Source: Adiantum capillus-veneris
Taxonomy: Eukaryota > Streptophyta > Polypodiopsida > Polypodiales > Pteridaceae
Direction of reading: 5' to 3'
DNA length: 64,000 bases
NCBI GenBank assembly: GCA_014529385.2
Contig: CM043966.1
Location: forward strand, 99,742,087 to 99,806,086
Shown here: in pieces, positions 44,873 to 57,606 of the stretch
Layout of the letters: each line of letters begins with the position of its first letter
Position numbering within the stretch: the first letter of the stretch is position 1
Made by a program: the position numbers and the translations under genes
The notes under the pieces: generated by a model
Seen by the model: the letters and a program-made list of their open reading frames with translations, nothing else
What the model was told of the DNA's origin: nothing
Databases searched by the model: none

Positions 44873-47800
44873 TGATAGGCGCTGTTGTAGAGTGTGCAAG
44901 AGAGGAACAGAGTGTGCAAGAGAGGGAAGGAGAAGGGGGAAGGGGATGAAGCACAACACAGTAGGTTAGTGGAGAGGAAAGTGAGAGAGGAAGTCAAATA
45001 TCTCACTTTCTCTCGCTATATTGATTAGGGGAAAAAGTAAATAAGGGTCGATTCCCAAGGCCACCTGGCCTACACCCCAACAACCTCCCACTTGAAGGTC
45101 ATGGTGGCCAATAGTGGCATCAATATAGTTAGTCTATACAAAGTTGATGAAGCATCACCTAGGCATCATTCTACACCCAAAATTTCTATGCAATGTGTAA
45201 ATCGCTCCAAGGCTAAGCTCTTTGTAAGAGCATCTGCGGAGTTGTCATCAGTGTGAACCTTGACAAGCTCGATGCGTATGACATGGTATGTGACCTCTAT
45301 ATGTTTTGACTTTGAGTGAACATCGGATTCTTTGCCAAAGCAATGGCACTCTGACTACCACAATGCAATACTGGAACCTCGTGAATGCCCAAATCTCCCA
45401 CTAGACGAGCTAATCATATGGCTTCCTTGCTTGCGTCAAATGCAGCAACATATTTTGCCTCAGTAGTAAATGAAGATGTGCAGTCTTGGAGACACGATCT
45501 CCAAGAGATAGCTACTCCTGCAAACATGAACACATAGCCAGATGTGGATCTTCTACAATCCACGCAACCCGCATAATTCACATCCATGTAAGCTACAATA
45601 GATGCATCACTCTTTTTGAAGTGTAAACACTTGCTAGCTGTACCCTTCAAATATCTAAGGATTTTCTTCACTGCTTTCAATGCTTCTTGCTAGGGTTTGC
45701 CATGTACCTACTAACCACTCCCACTGCATGTGCAATTTCTGGTCTTGTGGCTACCATAGTGTACATTAAATTGCCAACTGCAGAATAATATGGCACTTTC
45801 GCCATTTCCTCTTTCTCAGCAACTATCTTGGGAGAATCTTCCTTGCTAATTTTGGAGTATGATTGCATTGGGGTACTCAATGACTTCCCCTTCTGCATAC
45901 TAAAACGTTGCAAGACTTTGTGGATGTACTTTTATTGAGATAATTCAAAAATTCCACGTTGCTTATCTCTCTTGATTTGCATACCAAGAAGTGATTGGCA
46001 TTTCCTGAATCTTTCATGGAAAACTGAGTGCTTAGTATCTTTTTCAATTGATTGATCTCATCAATTGATTTGCATGCGATAAGTATATCATCTACATAGA
46101 TGATCAAGATGATTAAAGAACCATGGTTCAACCTCTTTGTGTATAAGGAGTGATCCTCTTGACTTCTTATGTAACCCTGCGACTGCATGAATTTGTTGAA
46201 TTTTTGATACCACTGTCTGAATCTTGCTTGAGGCCATAGAGTGACTTTTTAAGTCTACAAACTAGTTCTGCCCTTGTTGGCTTTTGGATTTCATATACGA
46301 AACCCTCTGGTTGTTTCATGTAGACATCTTCATCTAGATTCCGAAGAAATGTTGTGTTCACGTCCATTTGGACAAGTTCCATGTCTTGGATAGCAACCAA
46401 GCCAAGCACAATGCAAAGTGTAGTCATCTTGACTACTGGAGAGGAAATATCATCGAAATCCACACCTTTTTGCGGCTTGAAACCCTTGGCAACTAGATGA
46501 GCCTTGTACCTAGGCTCGAGATCTTCCATTGTGTGTATACTTCTTCTTGTATACCCACTTGCAAGGTAAAGCATTTTTGCCTTTTGGTAATTCAACCAAA
46601 TCCCATGTCTCATTAGCCACAATTGAATTGTATTCTGATTGCATAGCTTGCTTCCACTTAACGCTATCGTCCATTCGTATAGCTTCTTTGTAGCAGGTTG
46701 GCTCTCCACTGTCAGTGACCAAAATGTGGTCTATACCCGACTCAAACCGCTCGGGCGCATGTGATACTCTTACAAAGCATCTCAGTGCTTGACTGTTGGA
46801 CTCTGCTATCTCCGAAGCAATAGTAGTATCTTACACTTGAGGATTAGGTGCAACACTACTGAATTGAGTTGGTTCGGAGGCTACATCCTCAAAACGAACA
46901 CGTCTGTACTCAACTTCTTGAATGGGCTTCTTGTGCATTTTTGATTCATTGAAAATCACATGTGAGCTACGAATGACTTTGTTGGATTCTGGGTGCCAGA
47001 GACGATAGCCCATCTCTCCATTTGCAACATAGCCGATAAAAATGCATTTGTGTGACCTGGGATCTAGCTTGCGACGAAGTTGTTTGGGCACATGTGCATA
47101 TGTCTCACATCCAAATACACGTAAATGCTCATAGCTTGGCATTTTCTCAGTCCATAATTCCTCTTGAATTTTGAAATTCAAAGGAGAACTAGATGACCTG
47201 TTGATGATGTGTGCTACTGTCAGAATAGCTTCCCCCAAAACTTTGGAGTAAGCTTTGCCATAGACATCATAGAGATAACTCGCTCTTGAATCGTGCGATT
47301 CATTCTTTCAGCTATCCCATTTTGTGCAAGTGTGTATGGAGCAGTAAATTGCCAACAAATGCCTCTTCGATTGCAAAAACCCTTGAACTCCGTGGAGATG
47401 TATTCTCTATCATTGTACGTGCGAAAAGCTTTGAGCTTTTTTTCTGATTGGTTCTCAACGATGGCGAGTAATTTTTGGAATGTAGAAAAGACCTCTTCCT
47501 TCGCTTAAGGAGGTACACCCACACCTTTGTGGTAGAATCATCTATGAACGTGAGAAAGTAGTTTGGCCCCCTAGAGTTTTATGTGGCATTGGACCACACA
47601 GATCACTATGCACTAATTCTAGGGGTTCGCCTAGTTTCTTGTTCAATGGCGAAGATGTCAACCTAGTCTGTTTGCCGTATAGACAATGCTCACAAAATGG
47701 AAAGTCTGTGTAATCTAGCACAGGTAAGTAACCAAAACGCTGAAGTGTTTTCATTCCCTTTTGGCTAATATGCCCTAGTCGGCTATGCCACAACTCAGTA

Positions 47801-48927
47801 GATGGCAGCTCGACAACATAGATAGAGTGTTCATCAACACTTGAAACAAACATAGAGTATAGGGATCCGTCTTTACGACCTTTCATTGTGACAAGGTTTT
47901 TCTTGCAGATTAGCCAAGAACGATTACCAAAAATTGTAGTGTATCCAAGATCATCCAATTGCCCTATAGAAAGCAAGCTCTTTGTAAGCTTGGGCACATG
48001 TCTAACATTCTGCAATACAAAAGTAGTGCCATTATGCATCTGAAGTTTCACATCACCAATGCCAATAATTTTAAGCTCGTAGGAATCACCAAGCTTGACT
48101 ATGCTATGCATGGATGCATAAGAGGAAAACCACTCTCTATGTAGTGTGACATGAAAACTTGCACCAGAATCAAGAATCCAATTCTGTGCATAATCCTCAT
48201 CCTGTGCAACCAAAGCATATGGAGTGAGATCTGAAGTGAAAATGAGAACATTTGAGGGATCTATTGTTGTCACCTCTGCATGAATCACTGTTGGCATAAT
48301 GATCATCACTGGAGGAGCATCCTCTACTACAGTGGTAGGTATGGGAGACTCAACCACATTGAGCTCCTCAATCTTTACCGTACTTTTGTCTTTACTAGAA
48401 TTATCCTTTTGCATGTTTTTTTGATCTCTTAGGAAACTGCGACAATCCTTTTTGTAATGGCCCTTCTTGTGGCAATAGTAACACTCGAAATTTCTGGTAC
48501 TGTGGTCTCTAATTGAGTTCCTGTGTCTGCTAGGACTATGAGGATTTCTCTCTCTACTTTTGCTTTTGTATTTGTTCCTGTCACAGCCTCTTGCCTTCAT
48601 TGAACTGCTGGCCATATATCCTCAGCAGGTCTCGACTTTTCCTTTCCTCTTTAGAGTTGCTGCGCACACAGATGTAGCTAGGATTGAGGATCGAGTCGCC
48701 TATGCTCTGATACCAATTGATAGGCGCTGCTGCGGAGTGTGCAAGAGAGGAAAGGAGTGTGCAAGAGAGGGAAGGACAAGGGGGAAGGGGATGAAGCACA
48801 TCATAGTAGGTTAGTGCAGAGGAAAGTGAGAGAGTAAGTCAATTCTCTTACTTTCTCTCCCTATATTGATTAGGGAAAAAAGTAAATAAGGGTAGTTTCC
48901 TACGGCCACCTGGCCCACAGCCCGACA
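44873..48927 (-). mobile_element. Copia-1: Ty1/copia retrotransposon, complete ends, degraded interior
   Basis: LTRs of 210 bp (44873-45082 and 48718-48927) are about 89-90 percent identical by eye. The target duplication ATGAT is perfect at 44868-44872 and 48928-48932. The minus-strand primer-binding site complements 48704-48715. Total length is 4,055 bp, short for copia because most of gag is missing. Confidence 0.92.
45414..48615 (-). pseudogene. Copia-1 polyprotein (gag end, protease, integrase, RT, RNase H), frameshifted
   Basis: It reads right to left. Segment 48615-47542 has a zinc knuckle (CYYCHKKGHYKKDC), protease WILDSGAS, pre-integrase LWHSRLGHIS and the integrase zinc motif CEHCLYG. 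Segment 47524-47312 is an out-of-frame integrase core, and 47238-46831 its C-terminal part. Segments 46722-46167 and 46188-45877 hold the RT, with an intact YVDD in IIYVDDILIA. Segments 45913-45677 and 45680-45414 are RNase H. The gag N-terminal region is absent; only about 100 bp separate the ORF from the primer-binding site. At least five frameshifts make it inactive. Its sequence is clearly related to copia-2. Confidence 0.9.
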
Positions 48928-49423
48928 ATGATAAGTGAGGAACTATTTCTTTCTCCTATGAATGTTTCCTCTTCCTCTTCCCTATCCTCATTCCCTGCTA
49001 GCTCTCTCCACCTTTGAAGGTGTTTGAGGCTTGGGACTGAGGCCGGGGATGGTTAATGATTTCTACAAATTCTATGTTATGCTCGTGATGCATGAAGTTT
49101 TCCATCTTCATTGCATCACCTAGGTCAGAAGGGACACAAAGATTGTATTGTACCAAGTCTCTCTTGATGGGAAAATCTATAATAAAAAAGCCTATTGGAG
49201 GGGGGACCGGCTTCACATAAATCCGGTCTTCAAATGTTGTCAAGTTCTCTAAACTCTCTCTCTTGCAAAAGTATTGTTCATGTCACGTTAATTAAGTACT
49301 ATGGTTATGTTGCTACCACTAACTAAGTTCACCCTCTATGTTCTCAAAGTAGCCTCACAAAAATGCTCACTCTAATTCTCTTAATTTCGCTATCCTCAAA
49401 GTTCATAGGCCATTTCCATTACA
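48928..49423 (+). repeat. 3' part of the element G 5' LTR
   Basis: It resumes after the copia-1 target duplication and ends CATTACA at 49423, directly before the primer-binding site. No ORF. Confidence 0.6.
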
Positions 49424-49424
49424 T

Positions 49425-49436
49425 TGGTATCAGAGC
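49425..49436 (+). other. Primer-binding site of element G
   Basis: TGGTATCAGAGC, tRNA-iMet type, immediately after an LTR end. Confidence 0.85.
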
Positions 49437-49769
49437 TATTGGTTTCTCTTTTCTTGCTTAAGAAGAGAGGTCCTTAAGTTGTCCATGATGAAGGAGTACG
49501 AGCGAAAGTGCGACGCGAGAGAGAGTGCGAGAAGAAGAGCACGACGATATGGTGAACTCGCTCTACTGTGATGTGTAGAGCATAGTGAGTTCTTATTAGG
49601 TTTTAACAAAAGAATATGTCTACATACCTGGCGGCCCGCCCACTTACCTGGGCGACCACATTGGGCTTTATACCCCAACAACCTCCCACTTAAAGTCCAA
49701 TGTGGTACTTTAAGTGTGAGAGAAGCTACTATACAAGCTAATATACAAGAGATGTAGAGAAGTGATGTA

Positions 49770-52700
49770 CTACCCTACACCTAACTGCTTGCGAAAATGC
49801 GCAAAGCTCTCTGAGGGAAGTCCTTTTGTAAGTAGATCAACAGGATTTTCTGTGGTGTGAACTTTGACAAGCTGAAGCTGCTTATCCTCGAGCATTTCCC
49901 TGATGAAATGATACTTCACATCCACATGCTTTGTCTTTGAGTGATAAACTGGATTGCGAGCCAATTGTATAGCACTTTGACTATCACAATATAACACAGG
50001 CATCTCTTCTTTGATTCCCAAATCTGTTACTGGTCGATTAAGCCAAATTGATTTTTTTTCATGCCTCTGATGCTGCAACATATTCAGCCTCTGTAGTAGA
50101 CCGAGTAACACAATCTTGTAATCTAGAACGCCATGATACTGCTCCACCAGCCAATGTAAAGACATACCCTGACGTAGACCTTCGGTTGTCTAAGTCACCT
50201 GCATCATCTGAGTCTGTAAAACCCTTTACACTTAGCTCTTGACTCCCATACCATATACGCATACTCTTTGTAGCTTTCAGGTATCTCAATATTCCTTTCA
50301 CTGCCTCCCAATGTTTCTTGCCTGGGTTTGACATGTATCGACTTACTACTCCCACTGCAAATGCAATGTCTGGGCGAGTAGCAATCATTGCATACATCAA
50401 ACTACCCACTGCAGACGCATATAGAATCTTATCCATTTCAGCCTATTCTTCCTCAGACACAGGACAATCTTGTTTGCTAAGTTTCACATATGGTGGCAAT
50501 GGAACACCCAGTGCCTTTCCCTTCTCCATATTGAAACGTTGCAAAACCTTGTCAATATACTCTGTTTGAGATAACCAAAGCAACTTCTTTGATCTGTCTC
50601 TCTCAATGCGCATACCAAGTATATGACTTGCCTCACCCATGTCTTTCATGTCAAACGATTTTGCCATCTTTGACTTCAAAGCTGAAATTTCTTCCAAGTG
50701 CTTGCCAGCAATCAACATGTCATCCACATACAAAATAAGGATCAGCCAACTGCCATCCTTAGCCTTCTTTGTATATAGACAGTGATCGAACTCACTACGT
50801 TTGTATCCTTGAGAAAGCATAAACTTGTGGAATTTATGGTACCATGCCCTCGGTGATTGTTTTAAGCCATAAAGACTCTTTAACAAATGGCATACCCAAT
50901 CTTCCTTGCCTTTCTCAACAAACCCTTCTGGCTGCTGCATGTAAATTTCCACATCTAAATCACCATGCAAGAACGCTGTCTTGACATCCATTTGGTGCAA
51001 CACCAAATCTAATATGGCAACCAATGCAAGAAAGCATCTCAATGTAGTCATCTTGACCACCGGAGAGAAGACTTCATCAAAGTCAATGCCTTGTTCTTGC
51101 TTAAAGCCCTTGGCAACAAGCCTTGCTTTGTACTTGGGCTGACTATCATGAGCGGTGATCTTATACCTGTAAACCCATTTACAGGGTAAAGCCTTTTTGC
51201 CCCGTGGTAATTTAACTAGCTTCCATGTCTGGTTTTTATGCAGAGCTGTCATCTCTGACTGCATGGCCAATTGCCAATTCCCGGAGTCCTTCATTTGCAC
51301 TGCTTCCTTGTAACATGAAGGCTCATTGCAATCAGTCAACATGACATAGTTCATAGATGAAACAAACCTATCAGGAGGTCGCGTGACATGTCCAGATCTA
51401 CGCACAATAGGTGGCTCAGGCTCAGGCTCAGCCACAACCTGTGGTTCCACTCTATCCTGTCCTTGCTCCTCTTGAGCCCTGACATTTTGTCTTGCACGTG
51501 CAGGTCCATCTTCTTGGAAGACAACTCTTCTAATCTCCTCAACCCTCTCTGGTTTAGAATGATATTTGGATTCATTAAAGTGAACATCATTGCTGCGGAC
51601 AACCTTTCTGGATTCGGGATCCCAAAGTCTGTACCCCATCTCACCATAATTACCATAGCCTAGAAAGATGCACTTTCTACTCTTTGGCTCAAGTTTGTTC
51701 CTAAATTCCTTTGGAACGTGAGTATATGCCTCACAACCAAAGACTCTGAGATGCTTGTATGAGGGCATTTTGCCTGACCATACCATCTCTGGCACTGAAT
51801 CCTTCTGCGAAACCTTGCTAGGAGATCTATTTACAAGATGAACAGCTGTTGATACAGCTTCAGCCCAAAACCCATTTGGCAGCTGTGCATTAGACAACAT
51901 ACTTCTGACCTTCTCTTGTATGGTCCTATTCATCCTCTCAGCAACACCATTTTGAGGAGGATTGTAAAAAGCAGTAAGTTCACGTTTTATACCTTTTGAC
52001 TCACAAAAGTCCTGAAAGGCCTTTGAAACATACTCTCCACCATTGTCAGTGCGTAAGCATTTAAGCTTATTGCCACTCTGATTCTCCACAAGTGTCACAA
52101 ACGTTTTGAAAACACTAAACGCTTCATCCTTGTGCTTGAGAAAGTAAACCCATACTTTCCTCGAGTAATCATCTATAAATGTCATAAAGTAAGAAGCTCC
52201 CCCTAGAGATAGGTTAGGCATAGGTCCACACAAATCACTATGAACAAGTGCCAACTGTGTATCTCTTCTACTGCTTCTATGCTTATGTGGCTGCTGTGTT
52301 TGCTTACCATATAGACAATGTTCACAGAATTCAAAATCATTAAATGAAAAGCCAGGCAAATAACCAGAATGAGACAAGATTTCCATTCCCTTCTTGGACA
52401 TATGTCCTAACCGGCTATGCCACAAAGAAACGTTCGGCTGCTCGGTTACATTGATTACATTTTTAGAGACATTTGATACATAAATCATGTAAAGTCCTCC
52501 AGACTTTACTCCATGTGCTACTGTCATAGAACCCTTGGATATTTTACACATGTTCTGTCCAAAAATGGTGACGTAGCCAGCATCATCAAGTAAACCTGTG
52601 CTGATCAAGCTCTTTGTAATTGCGGGAACATGTCTCACATTCTTCAGCGTGAAAGAAGAACCATTCTGAAACTTCAATTGAACATCTCCAACACCTAAGA

Positions 52701-53757
52701 TCTCACATGTCTGCCCATTGCCTAGCCGAACATGATCTTTAGTGGTCACATAAGAAGTAAACCACTCCTTGTTTGGAGACACATGAAGTGATGCGCCTGA
52801 GTCTATAATCCAGTCACTCATTGCATTTCCATCAGATGCTGTAAGAAGAGCTGAGTCCATTGTATTCTTCAAGAAGTAGATGTCTCCTGACACTAGACTG
52901 TCATCCTCTGCAACAGTGTTTGTCACATTTATTTCTTGAATCTTCACTGAGGACTTGTTCTTCTCACCATGGTCTTCAGCTTTCTCTTTGCCTTTTTCTG
53001 CTTTCCATTCTCTGCAGTCTCTTTTCATGTGACCCTTCTTGCCACAATGGTAGCATTCTATGTCACTCTTGCCTTTAGCACTGCGGGACTTGCTACGAGA
53101 CTGATTCCTCTTTCCACCTTTGTACTTTTCTTTGGTCCTTCCCCTGACAACTAAGGCTATTCCTTTGCCTTTGTCCATTGTCTTTCTATTGGTTTCTTCA
53201 GTAAGCAGACTTCCTTCTACACCTGCTATGTTGAAACCATCTGGAGGTGCCGAATTACTCAAAGCTGTGCGAAAAGTGTCCCAACTTTTCGGCAATGTGA
53301 TCAACAGGAACATAGCTCTAACAATTTCATCAAACTTGACACCTTGAGCTGACAACTGACTATAGATTGTGTTGAATTCATTCAGATGATTGGACATAGG
53401 TGTCCCTTCTTTCATCTTCAAGTCAACAAGCTTCTTAAGCCAGTATACCTGTGAAGCTGCACTCTGCTTCTCATAAAGGTCACTCAGCTTTAACCATGCT
53501 TGATAAGCCAACATCTCGTCTGCTACATTGAAGTAAACGCTTTCTGCCAAAGTCAGCATAATGGTAGAAAGTGCCAATTCATCCATTTCTCTCCATTCAT
53601 CTTCGTCCATATCTTCTGGTTTTATCCCCTTGAGATTTATAGGTTTTATCTGCTTCTTTTGTACCAACACGTGCCAAATCTGCTTCTTCCACAATGGGAA
53701 ATTGGTTCCATCCACCTTCTTGATATTGTAAAGAGCAGTGTCCTGTGATCCAGCCAT
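49770..53757 (-). pseudogene. Copia-2 gag-pol polyprotein, full length with two lesions
   Basis: The ATG at 53757 opens 1,104 codons. The zinc knuckle is C235, C238, H243, C248. The protease is DSG at 319-321. The integrase zinc motif is H447, H452, C478, C481, with catalytic D508, D571, E607 (35-residue spacing). RT has D924 and YVDD at 1010-1013. The frame is then broken by one in-frame TAG at 50443-50445, resumes in RNase H (50436-50059), and shifts by one base near an A8 run at about 50052, after which the last part is 50165-49770. Gag, protease, integrase and RT therefore look intact and only RNase H is damaged. The element order (integrase before RT) is that of Ty1/copia. Confidence 0.95.
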
Positions 53758-54840
53758 AGCTACACTTCACAGTGGTTTACTTTCCTGGGAAAAATTCGGC
53801 AGAGTTTCCCCTGTAAACTGACCTCTGAACCAATATCAACCTGTCAAATGAACCAAGAAAGCTTCAGATTCTGCATAAATTTTGGCAGAGTCTCCTTTGT
53901 AAAATGGCTCTGGTGTACTAAAAACAGACCAAAAAAAAGCTCAAAAAACACTGTCTCTCTGACACTGTAAGCTGTGGGTAAGCCTGTCCTGCACCTGTAC
54001 TGTCTCTGACTGTTCTGTCACTGTCCTGTAAGCATAGACTGCGACAATGCCTCAACGGCAGTAAAGCAAAGATGCAATCCCAACTGTCTAACTCACAGTC
54101 AATACATCCTAGCTGCCTATCTAAGGGTGCTCGAGGGATCGCTCCAAGACCTGTATCACCGAAAGGATCTCAACATTCGAGAATCCCCCAGCTCAATAAA
54201 ACCTCACTCGACCCTCAACAAAGGCTGCAGTAAATTTAACAGTACATAGACTTCCCACAAAGTCATACATCCACAAATTTCCCACTGTATGCTGTAACCG
54301 CTGCGGCGGTTGTTTGCTGCGTGACTCACAGCCAGCAAACCCTCAACAGACATACATCATCTCTGACAATACATCCCATGTGGAAGTACCTGCAATGTCA
54401 GGATGAAATCTGGAATATCAAGCAGCAAACACAAGCTACCTGATGAACTAGTGGATGTCGCCTACAGTCTGTGTGTAGATACGCCCGTGTCGTATGTGAC
54501 ACGCCTCCAAGAACTGTGAGCCGTCCTTCGATGTGTAGACAACTACAAATCAACACTCTGGGAGTGTCGATATCCTCAGCACCTGCAATCGTAGGCCAAA
54601 AAACCCAAATTTGCAGAGTCGGATCTGCACCCGTCGAGACCACGTAGTTGGAAATGGCCTGCGCAGACCTTTGTCGAAGCCGAACGGTGGCCGAGATGAC
54701 CTCAGAATGAAATTCTGAGCACACCAATCCCCACGGACTCTCCAAGAAGAATTGGGGCCGTGTCTTTGCCTGTCGAATTTCACTCCAATCTGAGCTGGTG
54801 ACTCTAGCCTCCTGCAGTGCTGCCCCGAGCCTCGATCTGA
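53758..54840 (-). other. Copia-2 untranslated leader
   Basis: About 1.1 kb lies between the primer-binding site and the polyprotein start. No long ORF on the element strand. The leader repeats short TTTGGCAGAG/GTTTCCCCTGTAA units near 53800-53900. Confidence 0.6.
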
Positions 54841-55046
54841 GCTCTGATACCAGTTGAAGGAGTACGAGCGGAAGTGCGACGCGAGAGAGAGTGCGAGAAG
54901 AAGAGCACGACGATATTGTGAACTCGCTCTACTATGATGTGTAGAGCATAGTGAGTTCTTATTAGGTTTTAACAAAAGAATATGTCTACATACCTGGCGG
55001 CCCGCCCACTCACCTGGGCGACCACATTGGGCTTTATACCCCAACA

Positions 55047-55394
55047 CATGAAAGGTTGGGCATGTTTATTGCAATAGGGTAAGTAGGACATGGATCTATT
55101 ATCTTGGTTGAGAAGGACTTAGTTCGAGGTACACCGTTGGGAAATGATAGTCTTAATAATGGAGCCTCTTGGGGCTTGCCTTTGGCTTAACCATTATTGA
55201 GCTATGAGCAAGCTCAACATGAACCATAATCAACCGAGCAATGTTAGACCCTCTCCACTAGTCTTTGAAATTAACAATGTCTAAACCACGGGTGTGGTTG
55301 TTTGAGGATTGATTTTCATAGGTAAAGAAGAGTAGCGACTAAGGTTTTTGAGGGTACCAAAGCACAAAGTAATCTATACATAAGTTTAATTAGC
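55047..55394 (+). other. Element G leader, resumed after copia-2
   Basis: It continues from 49488 after the CATGA duplication and leads to the gag start at 55395. No gene. Confidence 0.6.
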
Positions 55395-56950
55395 ATGGAT
55401 GACAATAACCAAGAGAGTAGAATGAACATTGAAAACTTTGATTTTTCACATGAAGGTGCTAATGATGATGCCTCCATGTTTGTTAATTACCTTGTTACTA
55501 GGTTGCAGCAAGCTATGGGCAATCCTACTTTGCAAGCCAAAGTTACTCAACAACTTTGTGCTTATGGGATTTCCCTTCCTCTCCAAGAGGAGAGAGAGAT
55601 TAGGAGGCCTCTTGATGAGATCTCCAAAAGAAGACTCTCTCCCATAAGAGAGGAGGAATCCAAAGAACAAGAAAGAAGCAAATCCATAAGTTCCTCTAAA
55701 GATGTGGGTCCACGAAGATGGCGGTCTAGACGATTGCCAACTCCTCCCAAGAGGAAACGGTCAACCCACAGTCCTTCTCCTTGTCACTCCAAAAGGGAAG
55801 AGAGGAAACAAAGGAAGAAAAGGGCAAGAAAGAGGTCACCCTCTTCTCCTTGTTTTTCATCTTCCTCCTCTTTCTATGAAAGCTAAAACTATTCTCCTAG
55901 AGAATACAAGAGGGGAGGACATCACAAATCTTACCTTACATGGCGAAGGTCCCAAAAGCTCAAGAAGTTCAAAGAGGGAGGAAAGAGTATCTCTTTTCTC
56001 ACCTATGATGGCAACTTTTGTGCTACCAACAAAGTAATGGCCTTCATCCAGCAATTTGATGTGGCCTTTGGAGACGAGAGCTTCACAGAGTCGTCCAAGC
56101 TACACCATGTAGCTATGCACTTCTAGAAATCTGCTCGTCAATGGTGAGCTAGCATTCGTGGCAACGACAAATCCCCAAATACATGGAAAACTCTACGAGT
56201 TTCCATCATGAAGCAATTCCTTGCAAGCGATGTGAAGGACAAAGTGCTTATCGAATGGTGGAGTTTGAAGCTTCTCTCCCATGAAGTGCATAGCTACATG
56301 GTGTAGCTTGGACGACTCTATGAAGCCCTCGTCAATGGTGGGCTAGCATTCGTGGCAACAACAAATCCCCAAAGACATGGAAAAATCTATGAGTTTCCAT
56401 CGTGAAGCAATTCCTTGCAAGCGATGTAAAGGAAAAAGTGCTTATCGAATGGTGGAGTTTGAAGCTTCTCTCCCATGAGTTTATCCACAAATATGTGGAC
56501 AAGTTTTGGGATTTACATCTCAAATCTATTTTCTTTTAAAAGATAGACTTCACCAAGAAAAAACAACACTTCTCTGCGGGATTACCTGAAGAGATGGCTG
56601 AGTACGTCAACTCCCAACGGCCTGGTTCTATCACCGAAGTAATCCACCACACTATGGTTGCTTCGCACATCAATTTCCAACAAGGGTCTAGAAATAATGT
56701 CAAGCCCATGGAAAGCAAAGACAAAAGTGATGCAAATGGGAAAACCAATGCCCAAAATTTTCCCCAAGGAAATTCCAACAACAACAACAACAACAATTGG
56801 TCCAAGGAGAAGGGAGTTTACAAAGGTAAAAATTAACTCTCTCCTGAAGAGCTTGAAGTTTTTTGCAACAAGGACCACAAATGTTTTAAGTGTGGGGAGC
56901 AAGGACATGGCTATCGTTCTTGCCCCAAGAGAAATGCTCGCAATGAGACT
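55395..56950 (+). pseudogene. Element G gag with zinc knuckle (stops, frameshifts and a fold-back rearrangement)
   Basis: The frame opens at 55395 (MDDNNQESRM) and runs to a TAA at 55886. The N-terminal stretch with LQQAMGNP is followed by a basic region (TPPKRKRSTHSPSP). The capsid-like domain continues in frame after the stop (SISFLTYDGNF), with more stops near 56123 and 56146. A duplicated and inverted segment occupies 56284-56477. The end (AEYVNSQRPGS) is followed by an Asn-rich linker and the zinc knuckle CFKCGEQGHGYRSC at about 56882-56925. It is the closest relative in the window of the gag piece inside the element B 5' LTR. Confidence 0.87.
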
Positions 56951-56991
56951 CCTAGAGCTTCCACTATTGAAGCTCCAAAAGAGGATGCTCA

Positions 56992-57276
56992 TTGCAAAGG
57001 ATCACCACTCTCCTATTCTTGGGAAAGGTAAGGGAGCATGATGCCTTCATCTTGTTTGACCCTAGCTCTACTCACAATTTCATATCAACGGAGTTGACCA
57101 CCAAGTTGGGCATTCAAGCTTTTGAGATGGGAGATACAGTAAACGTCGATACAGCTTTCAAGGGACAACAAGCCTGTGTTACTCCCTTGATTGGGAAGTT
57201 GAGGCTTCATGTCCAAGGCTACGTCAACAAAAAAGACTTCTTCATCTCTCCCTCCAACATGAGGATGTTATCCTAG
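56992..57276 (+). pseudogene. Element G aspartic protease domain
   Basis: It carries FDPSSTHNFIST, where DPSS takes the place of the usual DSG/DTG of retropepsins. The ORF ends at 57276, just before the LGTPW-type segment, which continues in another frame. From 57300 to 57600 no domain is recognised. Confidence 0.7.
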
Positions 57277-57606
57277 GGACACCATGGTTCAACCACATGG
57301 CTGCCAATATGAAGTCCCCTAAAAGGAGAATCTACTTCACCTACAAGAAAAAGAGCATGTATATAATTCTAGTGAGTCCGGTCATACTCACGGGGTATTC
57401 ACTAAGGGTTACCGTATGGTATCACATGAGTGTTCAATATGGGGGTTTTCTAAGGCCAAATGGATAGATTTTACATAGGAGGGTCCCGTATGTAGGGGTT
57501 AAAAAGGCAATTTTGTTGCACGCAAGTGGCGTCCCCCTATTACTACTAGTGAATCCCCTGTGGTCGTACTATACCACTTGTAAATTCTCTTGCTTTTGAT
57601 AAGTCA

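Larger units (their letters stand above)
49489..55046 (-). mobile_element. Copia-2: near-intact Ty1/copia retrotransposon
   Basis: LTRs of 192 bp (49489-49680 and 54855-55046) differ at about four positions by eye (about 98 percent identical). The target duplication CATGA is perfect at 49484-49488 and 55047-55051. The minus-strand primer-binding site complements 54841-54852, and the polypurine tract GTGGGAGGT (complement) adjoins 49681. Total length is 5,558 bp. Confidence 0.95.
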
